This document shows positions 28,196-39,552 of a stretch of DNA of 64,000 nucleotides, one piece after another. Position 1 is the first letter of the stretch. Every line of letters begins with the position of its first letter. This DNA is from Centrapalus pauciflorus. Taxonomy: Eukaryota > Streptophyta > Magnoliopsida > Asterales > Asteraceae. Made by a program: the position numbers and the translations under genes. The stretch is taken from contig JAANYP010007066.1 of assembly GCA_020465985.1 (NCBI GenBank), positions 62,001-126,000 on the forward strand. The letters run 5' to 3'. The notes below the pieces were generated by a model. The model saw nothing but the letters and a program-made list of their open reading frames with translations. It was not told the DNA's origin and did no database searches.

Positions 28196-30995
28196 GCATG
28201 GGCTCCACCACGCTCAAACTTCGTCCTCGAAGTTATTTGAATTCGATCATATACTTATTCAACGTATCGACCTTTGTCTCCCAACTGTAATTTACTTATT
28301 TGTGATGCTTCCAACGTATCATTATCATTTTAATTTCTTTGTTTCTTATCTTCCTTAGTTTCATATTCATATTATATTCCGGCTTTTCAACATATATTAA
28401 TCTTTATTGATTTCGAATTCAATAAAATCAGCCTAATCTTTATTACCATTTGTGAAGATTTCATAAAGATTTCCACCTGAAACACCAAGTGTTATTTCGA
28501 TATTTCTTTAGATAATTCCAAATGACACAACTGATTCCCAACTTTTCTATTATTCTAAATGTGCCCACACATCTTGGTGTCAACTTGTCTCTTTTTCAAA
28601 ATAAATAACACTTCTCATTGGTGATACTAACAAATTCGTTTCATCATTATAACTCTTCTTTCATATCACAGACTCACCAATCAAGTTCTTTCAATTTCTT
28701 TCCAACATGTAAGGGTTTTACATTTTCTCCCGTACAAAGCTTTAAACGGTGTTTTCTTGATTTTAACTATGATAGATAGTGCTATACAAAAATTCCATCT
28801 ATACAATTTATCCTTTCAGTTGATACTTAAATCCACCATACCCGATCTCATCATATATTCCGATGTCGAAATAGTCCATTCATTCTGATCTTCTATCAGT
28901 TGTCAGTAAGCTGTACTCATAGCTATATGTGTGTTTAATCCCACTTATAACACAAACCAAGAGTTGAAAATGAAACAACTCTTCTATTCTGACATAATCG
29001 AGTCTAGAATACTAAAACAATATTAATAACCTTTCCCACGCACATCTGTGCAAAATCTTTCCAATAATAAACTTCTTGAGTCCGTATATAAAATATACTG
29101 AATAATCAAGTTGTCTACAATCTACCAATCGTAGAAAACTTCTTAAATCTGTAATACTGCGAGACAGATTCCAAATTCTCAATCATTCCTCTTTTAACAG
29201 AATCCTCCGAGATCCAATTCCAGAAATCACATACCACAAATTATAATCTATTGTAATCAAAATTCACGTTTTGACATATTCAATTTAAAACTTATACCCG
29301 AATGTCATCGATAATTACAATTACCGATTCCCCCATCATTGATATACAAATCTCTATTCATGATGTCCATAAAACGGTTGGGGTGTTACTTAATCAAAAT
29401 ATCGTGACCAGAGACTCGTAGTGCTCATAAATATTCCTGAAAGCCAATTTTAGTACATTCCCTCTTCGGACCTCAACTAATCATATCCCATTCGTAGATT
29501 AATCTTAGAAAAATAATTAGCTCTCATGCAGCTAATTGAATAATCATCATTTCCCGGCAGCGGATATTTATTTATTATAGTCAATTTGTTCAAACCACTT
29601 TAATCTATGCACATTCAGTAGATACAAGACAGTACGAATAACAAACTTTTGGAGAAGCTCCAGGGATCAAGTCAACACCAACTTTTCACTTGTCTTTCAG
29701 GTGCCACACCAGACAAGTCTTCCATACACATTTATGGAAACATTTGGGACAACAGGCGCATCGGCCATAGTTCTCTCTTCAATCTTGCTATCAATAGCAT
29801 ATACCATACAAGACTCACGACCCTAAGCAATCAGCTTTCGGGACCTAACAATCATCAATAGACATTGATCCCCGCTTCTCCTTTCCCATATATACAGATC
29901 GTCTCATCCTTCCGGTGTAATTGTCATTATCGTTTCCTTTATTCTATCTACATGAATCCCATTCTCGATCAACCGGTTTATTACAATTATCGTATCAAAT
30001 CGCCAATTTTTTTATTGGAATCAAGTCAAGATTGAAGACTACCTCTTCAATCACTATAGTTATTCGGGATACACACGATCTACTTTAACTATGGTGTTAT
30101 TTATCAGTTTCAATCTTAATCACAACGGACAACTTAAACCACATCATTAACATTTGTTAAGCAGAAGCAGTAGATACAAATAATTGATCAGCACCAGAGT
30201 CAAACAGAAGTCATGACTACCTCCGAATCTTCCTTAGATTCTGAATCGTATCACTAGGCTTTTTCCTTGCTTTATAAGCATATTTCAAAATTCTCCTTTA
30301 AAATTAACGTGTATTTTCCATGTATTATCATACTCTCGTATGCTTTCCCAATAATATTTAGATTTGTTTTCCTCATATAATATTCATATATAAACCAGTA
30401 CTGAATCAGTCTCTTTGATTCCAACTACATCAAAATTCTCATAAACAGTTCGTATCCTGTTGTTCTTGACCACAAACTTTTTAACTCAAAATATAAACAC
30501 AGTGTACCTTACCGTTTTCCCTTAATAAAAGTTGATGCTATTTGCTTTATGATAACCTTTACAAGTTGTTATCAATCCTTCAAACATATCATACATGACA
30601 CTAATACGATTAATTTCCAATTCTTTAATCCATTATGGTCAAACTTAATCTTTATTATAACTTCTAAACTCGTTAATAAATTCCATGATATCTATAGCAT
30701 CTTGTCCAATTCGAAGCTTCAACCATCTTGGCTATTCATCTAACACCTACTTATATATTTGAGTGTTCTCAGTCGCGAACATAATTATACTTATATTAAT
30801 AACAAAACTTCATATTACTCAAGTTCAGGTTAACTTCAGAATCATAAAACTTCAATGTAATATTACATATAAAAACTTAAAGTACTCTTTTAATCTTGTA
30901 AAGTAATGTTTAAAAGTTATAACCATAATCTCAGAGATCTCATCTCATTTGTTGAACTTTTCATTCATAGTTTCATCATCTAATATTAGTACATG
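28196..30995 (-). pseudogene. Degenerate protease-RT-integrase of the Tekay-like element
   Basis: No frame longer than about 80 codons, but family motifs appear in order on the minus strand. The protease site DSGADQLFV is at about 30190-30216. The linker DLSGVAPERQV at about 29690-29730 is followed by a shift. RT has N-K-YPLPG at about 29550-29590 and FMDIMNRDLYI at about 29343-29382. Integrase has TDRRSE then YGGF and a YGRKC.TPVCW-like remnant at 28700-28890. The polyprotein end FEDEV plus stop is at 28214-28231. The order and spacing are those of a chromovirus of the Del/Tekay type, shortened by deletions. Not functional. Confidence 0.75.
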
Positions 30996-31778
30996 TTAAT
31001 TCTTTGTTCGAAATCTGCAAGCTCTGCTAAAATGACCCACTTTTCCACAATTATAACAAGCATCGGCCTTCCTTGGACATTTGTCAGCCTTATGTCCAAA
31101 TTGGTTACAATGTCGACATCTTTTACATCTATCACGTTTCTTTGTTCTTGACCTCAAATACGGTCCATTTAGTTCATCTCTTCCAGACTTTGAAATCTTT
31201 CCAATAGCTTTTTCTTCAGGTTCAACACGAGGTACAACATCAGGCCCACCATATTGCTTACTAAACAACAACTTGAATTGTTCCCAACTAAAGGAAGTAA
31301 TCAACTCTGATCCCAATTCTTTTTCCCAACAGTTCCACCATTTCTTGGCTTGTCCAATCAATTGATCCTTAGCCAAACATACCTTGTACTCATCCTTACA
31401 ATTCATTTCCGTAAAAATTTGTTCCATAATTGTAATCCACATTTCTGATTCCTCAATTCTCAGAGATCCAGAGAATGTTGGTGGTTGCCAGTTTTTGAAT
31501 GATTTAATCACATAGTTCATGTAATTCTCATTAATTCTGGTTTCATACTCAATCTTTTCCTTGTCATTGTCTTTACGTTTCGCTTTATTCCTAAGGTTTA
31601 CATCATCCACAACATAATTCCTTTCATGTTCCATCTTTTCTTTTCTCTTGTCTTCTTTTCTTTTAACCTTGGCCTCATCTTGTGCCCGAAATTGATCTTG
31701 AATCATTCTGTTTTGTTCTGCCATCATTGATAGTATCATTTCCCTCGTTTCTCGTGGCGTCATTCCTCCTCCAGACAT
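30996..31778 (-). CDS. Tekay-like Gag, open but internally shortened
   Basis: 260 codons from MSGGGMTPRETREMI. Residues 15-90 are a charged helix rich in Lys/Glu/Arg. Residues 90-190 are the start of the Retrotrans_gag domain (FKNWQPPTFSGS, AKKWWNCWEKEL, FKLLFSKQYG). Then, where some 90 further residues are expected, the chain jumps to a basic linker and two zinc knuckles, CRHCNQFGHKADKC and CYNCGKVGHFSRAC (about 218-254). It is the only unbroken frame in the element, which fits a need for Gag, or at least for its RNA, in mobilisation. The leader to the primer site is 31779-31980. Confidence 0.75.
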   Translation of the reverse strand: MSGGGMTPRETREMILSMMAEQNRMIQDQFRAQDEAKVKRKEDKRKEKMEHERNYVVDDVNLRNKAKRKDNDKEKIEYETRINENYMNYVIKSFKNWQPPTFSGSLRIEESEMWITIMEQIFTEMNCKDEYKVCLAKDQLIGQAKKWWNCWEKELGSELITSFSWEQFKLLFSKQYGGPDVVPRVEPEEKAIGKISKSGRDELNGPYLRSRTKKRDRCKRCRHCNQFGHKADKCPRKADACYNCGKVGHFSRACRFRTKN

Positions 31779-31980
31779 GTTCTGAAATATAAAACATATA
31801 AATTATTTAGTGATCCCATCACATTGTTAACTACAACACATGTTGTCCCGTATGAAAGTCACTTTCCTAAAAGCACTAGATCATATCCTATCTTAGTTTA
31901 GATCATTACTTACAATCACTACATATCATCACTTAATGTTTGAGACCAAGACCTCACGGACACTTGAATCTCAAACTACT

Positions 31981-31992
31981 GCTCTGATACCA
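31981..31992 (-). promoter_or_regulatory. Primer-binding site (tRNA-Met)
   Basis: The minus strand reads TGGTATCAGAGC, five bases after the LTR end. It fixes the orientation of the element. Confidence 0.85.
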
Positions 31993-31997
31993 TAAGC

Positions 31998-34249
31998 TGT
32001 GACACCCTTGCCACATTAACCACCATTTACAGTACACCCAGGATTAATCACCAACGAATAATTACATAATGATCTGATAGCTTGAACTACAGTGCGGAAG
32101 CATAAAATACAAAATAAAATAAAACAAATTTGTGTCCAACACCCTACGGTGCTACATAGGTTACACATCTAAGTCTACAACTTCAGAAGTATTACATTAT
32201 CCCCAAATTTACTACAACAGTAATTTCATAACCAAATACCAAGTTAAACCGTAGAAGTCTTCAAATACTTCAACAAACGTCCTAGTTAGATGATCCCGCA
32301 GCGGATTTCCCCCTTTTCCTGTAAAAAGGCAACAACTAAAGGGGTAAGCGAATTGCTTAGTGAATACCAAATGATTTTTACACATTCTGCAAATCCTTAT
32401 GATGCCCCTAAGGAGTAACCGCGGTACCGCATACCGTATACTCCACACGTACTCCAAGTACGCAAACCCGAGCCGCAGCTCCTTCGAGATGACGCTCGGC
32501 ATAAGATAAACCAACCATCTGAGGCAGACATAACATCGGGGATGACCTACTGTCTATCCTGACCACAGAGGTGTCAAACTCTTGGTCATATAGCACAGTA
32601 ACATCAGAGTACAGATGCGACCCTCAGGTCCATCGACATGATGCACAACAAATGAACGGACATGCAACAAGTATGAATGTGCATCAACATATACGCAAGT
32701 TAGTAGAGTGCCAAACGAATGTGAAACAACATGCCTCAGCAGGCAATAGCAAACATAAAGCAGATGCAGACATGTTTAAAATCAAAGGTACTCACAGTGG
32801 GTGCGTTATTAATCTTTAAGCAATATTATTTCTCTTCGGCTTTCAACCGGATCACAAAGTACCCCACTGTGGGTTAAACAACACCACAAGGGACCTGTTA
32901 CATTTCCATAATAAAATCATATCATACACATGTTCCTCAACAAATGTACATCAAGTCGTTCAATTTAAAAGGGTTACAACATTCAGATCCGTTATCCGAA
33001 ACTCACATTTAAATCTCATCACTCGAGGTGTTATTATTCCCAATTAACCCTCCTTTATTTACCGTAATATGTTACAAAAGTTATCTCAAAAGTATGTTCA
33101 ATGGTCCATAAATTCGGGTCCTTAATAACCCATCCGAATTACACATGCACAGCATAGAACTCGCCGAGTTCCCCATAGAACTCGCCGAGTTCATGTCCGA
33201 ATTTCGGATCCTGAGCCGGATTTCGGACACATCCGAAGTACATTGACCCATCCGAATTCGGGTCCATCCGAGTTCGGTTCTTTATTTGATTTCGGTCCCA
33301 ACTAAGTTCGGGTCACATCCGAATTCGGGTCCCAACCGAATTCGGATCCAACACTTATGAATTTTTGAAGATTTGTTCATATGTTCTTGAGAACTCGCCG
33401 AGTTCCCCCTGAACTCGCCGAGTTCACATGCAGGTTTTGCCTTCGAAACTTACGGATTTTCACTAAAAATTTCCAAAACTAATTTATAGTGACATGCAAT
33501 CCATACATTTGATATATTACTATATATTAAGTGTTTTTACATCATTTTCCCCATCTAAAACATAGTAATTCATCCAGATTTGTCCAAAACATGGATATTT
33601 TCTCAAGAACACAATTATTTACAAAAACTTAGATTTCTCACCTTTTTGGTTGATTCAACGGTTGATTCTTGTTTCTGAACCTTTAAGGGACTTCAACTGA
33701 TGATTTCCAACTTGAATAATACACATGCAACATCATTTCATCAGATTAATAATTCCGAATTTGCATCTTTATTTCTTCAAAATAAAACTCAAAGCTTTAG
33801 TAATAACTTTCTTACCTTTAATCCACTTGATTCTTGTTAATTATCAGTTAAATCCACGAATCTCCTTCCAATTTTTCGAATTCCAGCAGAGATTTAGAGA
33901 GTGTTTGAATTCTAGAGAGAGAGTAGTGAGATATTGTCTTTCATTCAAAATGAAAGACATGGGCCTTTTTATTCCCATTTTCCAACTTTGACACATTTAA
34001 CCCCTCAACTTATTAGGTTCTATTAAATACTGATTTTATCTTAGTTTTATCATTACTAACATTTTTTTAATAATCATACTAAATAACTAAAGTTGAAATT
34101 CTCAAATTTCTTAATTTCTTAAAATAGCAACCAACTTTTAATCATCCAAATACATAATCATATTTCGTAATCCAACTTAATTATCTTTAATTACCAAATA
34201 TCCAACCAATTAATCTAAATTACAATAATTTAGATTTTAGGATGTTACA
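31998..34249 (-). repeat. 5' LTR of the Tekay-like element
   Basis: 2252 bp, about 99.6% identical by eye to 25942-28195, with the same palindrome array at 33160-33430. Confidence 0.93.
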
Positions 34250-36918
34250 CATACACATATATACATCATTGTAATCATATTATTTATGCAAATTGTAATT
34301 ATATTTATAAGTTATTAATAATATTGTATTACGAAATTGTTTTATATTCATTGATCAATTTGCTTTATATACAACGATAGGAAACATCTGAATGAAGAAA
34401 TCCAAACGAGACCATCCGAATTGGGAAATGGAAAAGTGATCCGGAAAATCCGAACCGAATTGAGATACATTTACTGAAAAACCAAAGATCCTAACTGGTC
34501 TGAAAAAATAATGGACTGAAAAACCCGGAAAAAAATGGTTAGAAAAGGATTGTTCCGGATCGAGAAAGACTAATATGTCGAAGGACTGATTTGATCTTAA
34601 AAATTGTTCACCTTTGACACGAATTAAACTTTAACATGTATCCTTATTTAGTAATATTAAACACTATTTCCAAAAGTCATTAATATGTATTTCCAAGAAC
34701 TTTTATATATAATCGTCAAATCTGAACGAGTCAACTAGCTCAGTTGAGGAACTAGCTAGCTAGCACATGAATTAATTATTTTAAATCCTCAAAGATAAGA
34801 TTAATAATCTTAACAGATATATTAGACATTAATTTGTATATTAGCGAAGAGAGAAATAAAAAAAACTGGGCAAAAAACAAAATCGATGGAGAAAATAAAA
34901 TGGTTTCATTAATATATATTTTGTTATTATTTAATATGTTGGGTTGGTCACATGAGCCGAAACGGCGGTGATTCCGGCGATTCCTTCATGTCTTTCTTGT
35001 CTTCTCTTTCATCACAGCATTTTAAAGGAGAGAGAGAAACCCTAATCTCACCAATAACCAGAAAGAAACTAATATTCTTCTGAATATTATACCACTGATG
35101 AATATATTGCAGTAATTGCTAAAGACAAAAGCATAGAATTAATTCAATTTTTATTCTTATTCATGCATGCACAAATGCCCAGATTTCCATCTTAATTTAT
35201 TAATTTAATTGACCATCCTTTTTAACTTGCATGTTAACTTTTTTTTTATTTTTTATTCTTAATTCTTAATTTGTATTTTCCTTTTAAATTAAATTTCCTT
35301 CCTTTAATAAATTCATTTTCTCGTTAATCAATCTCTGTAGCGGGACATGGGTTTTGTAGTTGACAGTTGCATTTGTTCGAAAAACCATTAATTCGATCTG
35401 CAATCGAAAAGCCTAAGAAAATTGTTGATTTTTACAGTGTTTTTGCGTATATACTGCAGACCCTGTGCTCAGCTGATAACGGTCCTTATAATGAACATGG
35501 ATTGGTCTTAATTAGGGTTCAAATTGAACTGATCAAACCAAAAATATTCTATTTTTGCACAAGTGAAACCATTTTGTTTTTCAAGATTCCGTTTAGGTTT
35601 TCAATTTTTTGCCTTAATTTAACACATGGGTTTTTGGTTTTCGATGGTTTGGTTTAGTTTTTGTGTCTAAAAATCGGAAATATTTGATGGAAAAACTAGT
35701 ACTAATAAAGACGTAGCTTTGCAAAAGATGTTTCACTAGTCAAGGTTAATTAACATATCATATATGGTAATTAAATAATAAACACACATTTTACAATATT
35801 AATACAAAACATAATAATTTTAATATCGAGATTATATATTATAAATGTTGAAACAGATAAACTGGTAAAAGGATAATCGGTATGACAAATTCTTAATTTA
35901 TACACCATACTCTAATTTCTCATACACCACATCCTATAATTTTGACTTATACTTTAACTCATTTGTTGTTCATGATTGGGTATATGTTCCTCTTTTTCAT
36001 TAAATAAAGATATATTGGTCATGATTATGTCATGATCATAAATAAGGATGGTGTATGAAGTAGAACCCAATCGGTATAATGTGATCATAATTAACTAATA
36101 AACCATGAATCTATGATATAATTACAACAAAAAATATATATTTCATTAAAATATTGGGACTGACTAGACATCTCAAGACACGAGCTGACGACAGCCATGC
36201 AAAACCTGTATGAAAGTCAGTACCATCCCGTGGAATGGTAAGCTTCGACTTTTTAGTCGAACTATATATAATTAAGCCGAACCATAATTTTTGACCAATA
36301 TTTTGCAGTTTTACAGCCTTAGTTTTCCTGTTTTTCCCCATTTTAGTTTGGTTTTCGGTTTTTAACAAACAAGAAACACCGGCCTACCTTATACTTTCCT
36401 TTATTTCATTCAATTCATTTGACTACCCTTTTTATCCTAATACTTTAAGGATATGCCATTAATTTCGTGGATTTTCACTGCAAAATGAAGGAGGGGTTGG
36501 GTTAAAAGATTTTGATTTAATGTATGTGAATTCTTGTAAAATTTTATTATAATTTTTTAATGAAAGGACTAAAGGAGGAAGCTCATTACTTATACAAACA
36601 TTTTATTAAAAAAAAAAAATAAAAGTGATTTGTATACGACAAAGTTTTAATATACACAATAATTTTATACAAATTGATTATCTTACTTTTACTAACATTT
36701 TTATCATAATTTCACCTAATTCCCTAAAATTAAGGATAAAAATAACCTTTTTACATGAAATTGACGTACAAATCACGAAAATGGTCTGGTTTTGGTCTTT
36801 AAATTGTTAATTTGCCGTGTAATATATATATGTAATGATCACACTATAGCAGCAATGATAAGACAATAATAGTTCCCTTTTTTTGATTATTGAAAAGTCA
36901 GTCATATATAATAATTAT

Positions 36919-36924
<6 letters not shown>
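34250..36924. other. AT-rich stretch without recognisable genes
   Basis: 2.7 kb. After the last microsatellite units I see only AT-rich unique sequence, one MITE (36625-36776) and a less AT-rich patch at 34950-35050. There, a minus-strand ATG reads a 13-residue peptide (MKESPESPPFRLM) and stops, with a purine-rich leader in front. A 96-codon frame at 35367 has no recognisable features. Confidence 0.5.
36625..36776. mobile_element. 152-bp MITE with GTGATTTGTA termini
   Basis: Starts GTGATTTGTATACGAC and ends GACGTACAAATCAC, its inverse. The body (ACACAATAATTTTATA) matches the MITE at 46920. Too small to code; family not named. Confidence 0.7.

Positions 36925-37010
<86 letters not shown>
36925..37010. 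repeat. (TA)n tract
   Basis: About 86 bases of alternating T and A, directly bordering the MITE cluster. Further tracts of the same kind lie at 37396-37485, 37873-37950, 38347-38461, 38891-38943 and 39380-39444. Confidence 0.97.
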
Positions 37011-37012
<2 letters not shown>

Positions 37013-37391
37013 TTTAGGTTCAAGTGAGTACCACCTCTAATGCAGCGCACCAGAAGGTACCACCCTTAAAAGTAATTTTTTTGAAATTTTTTTTCATGAA
37101 CATGTTCTAATTAACATTACACAGATCATATGTGAATTTCACGCAAATCCGAACACTCTAAGTGCATGAAAACACACATCACATAAATGCATGTTCACAT
37201 GTCTTCAAAATTATGTAAGTGTGTGTTCACATCATTTTTTAGGAGCTAGGAGATGTGAATGTATGTGAAATTTACATACGATCTTCATAATGTTAATTAA
37301 AACATGTTTATGAAAAAAAAAATTTAAAAAAGTTTTTTTAAAGGTGGTACCTTCTGGTGCGCTGCATTTGGGTGGTACTCTCTCGAACCAT

Positions 37392-37395
<4 letters not shown>
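37011..37395 (+). mobile_element. MITE family A, copy 1 (in (TA)n)
   Basis: Left end GGTTCAAGTGAGTACCACC...GCAGCGCACCAGAAGGTACC, right end its near-inverse (GGTACCTTCTGGTGCGCTGC...GGTGGTACTCTC), so terminal inverted repeats of about 50 bases. Both sides are (TA)n. No coding capacity. Confidence 0.85.
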
Positions 37396-37485
<90 letters not shown>

Positions 37486-37489
<4 letters not shown>

Positions 37490-37870
37490 ATGGTTCGAGA
37501 GAGTACCACCCAAATGCAGCGCACCAGAAGGTACCACCTTTAAAAAAACTTTTTTAAAATTTTTTTTTCATAAACATGTTTTAATTAACATTATGAAGAT
37601 CGTATGTAAATTTCACATACATTCACATCTCCTAGCTCCTAAAAAATGATGTGAACACACACTTACATAATTTTGAAGACATGTGAACATGCATTTATGT
37701 GATGTGTGTTTTCATGCACTTAGAGTGTTCGGATTTGCATGAAGTTCACATATGATCTGTGTAATGTTAATTAGAACATGTTCATGAAAAAAAATTTCAA
37801 AAAAATTACTTTTAAGGGTGGTACCTTCTCGTGCGCTGCATTAGAGGTGGTACTCACTTGAACCTAAATC

Positions 37871-37872
<2 letters not shown>
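37486..37872 (-). mobile_element. MITE family A, copy 2, inverted
   Basis: Reverse complement of copy 1 over its whole length with a few mismatches, separated from it only by about 90 bases of (TA)n. The two make a large hairpin; see findings. Confidence 0.88.
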
Positions 37873-37950
<78 letters not shown>

Positions 37951-37954
<4 letters not shown>

Positions 37955-38330
37955 CAAGTGAGTACCACCCATTATGCAGCGCACCAGAAGGTATCACCCG
38001 TAAAATTAATTTTTTTGAAATTTTTTTTCATGAACATGTTTTAATTAACATTACACAGATCATATGTGAATTTCACGCAAATCCGAACACTTTAAGTGCA
38101 TTAAAACACACATAACATAAATGCACGCTCACATACATTCAAAATTATATAAGTGTGTGTTCACATCATTTTTTAGGAGCTAGAAGATGTGAATGTATGT
38201 GAAATTTACATATCATCTGTATAATGTTAATTAAAACGTGTTTGTGAAAAAAAATTTCAAAAAAAATAAATTTAAGCATGGTACCTTCTGGTGCGCTGCA
38301 TAACATGTGGTACTCTCTCGAACCATATTC
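37951..38330 (+). mobile_element. MITE family A, copy 3
   Basis: Same ends (GTTCAAGTGAGTACCACC, GGTACTCTCTCGAACC), more diverged. A fragment GATTTAGG of another copy's end follows at 38339-38346 before the next (TA)n tract. Confidence 0.85.
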
Positions 38331-38343
38331 TATATATAGATTT

Positions 38344-38943
<600 letters not shown>

Positions 38944-38947
<4 letters not shown>

Positions 38948-39376
38948 ATGGTTCGTGTGAGTACCTAAAAAATGCAGAGTACCGTGAGTACCTGTGAACA
39001 CACGGGTTTCAGATGTGAACTTGCTCAAAAAAAAGTTTTTTTTTTGAATTTTTTTTCATGTTCATTTAGATACAAATAATATAAGACTATACGTAAAAAA
39101 TTATATACATTTACACTTTCTATCATCTTAAAAGTCATGTGAATGTGAAAAAATTCATGTGAACATGCTTAGTTGTGAACACACGTTCACAACAACACAC
39201 TTCATGTGAACACACACGTTTCACATAGTTCTAGTGTGTGTTTAGGTGTGATTTTTTGCAAGTAGTCTTGTATTATTAATTTAAACATGATTATGAAAAA
39301 AAATTTCAAAAAAAATGATTTTAAGCGAGGTACCTCCGGTACTCCGCAAAACTAGTGGTACTCATTTGAACCCAAA

Positions 39377-39378
<2 letters not shown>
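38944..39378. mobile_element. MITE family C (in (TA)n), related to A
   Basis: 435 bp. The ends GGTTCGTGTGAGTACC...GAGTACCGTGAGTACC and the inverse of GGTACCTCCGGTACTCCGC resemble family A in plan and partly in sequence (GTGAGTACC). The interior is different. Confidence 0.8.
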
Positions 39379-39443
<65 letters not shown>

Positions 39444-39448
<5 letters not shown>

Positions 39449-39552
39449 GCAGGTACAATTAATTCTTTAGCAAACTTTCTCTATTATTCAGGCATAATAA
39501 TAAGATAAGTTGGATGAAATGCATAAATAAGACATAAATGTACCTGCATTAT
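39444..39552. mobile_element. Short MITE family D (in (TA)n)
   Basis: 109 bp with perfect 14-base inverted ends ATAATGCAGGTACA / TGTACCTGCATTAT, flanked by (TA)n on both sides. Confidence 0.75.

Larger units (their letters stand above)
25942..34249 (-). mobile_element. Tekay/Del-like Ty3/Gypsy element: young LTRs, ruined pol
   Basis: LTRs 25942-28195 and 31998-34249 with a perfect duplication CATAC outside (25937-25941, 34250-34254). Read on the minus strand: 5' LTR (34249-31998), tRNA-Met primer site, gag 31778-30996, then degenerate PR, RT and IN to 28217. LTRs differ at about nine sites plus a 2-bp indel over 2.25 kb (about 0.4%). Pol has a stop or shift every few dozen bases. Confidence 0.92.

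Noticed and set aside
34950..35060. A possible start of a host gene on the minus strand (MKESPESPPFRLM).
   Set aside because: Stops after 13 codons and no continuing exon was recognised; kept only as a remark.
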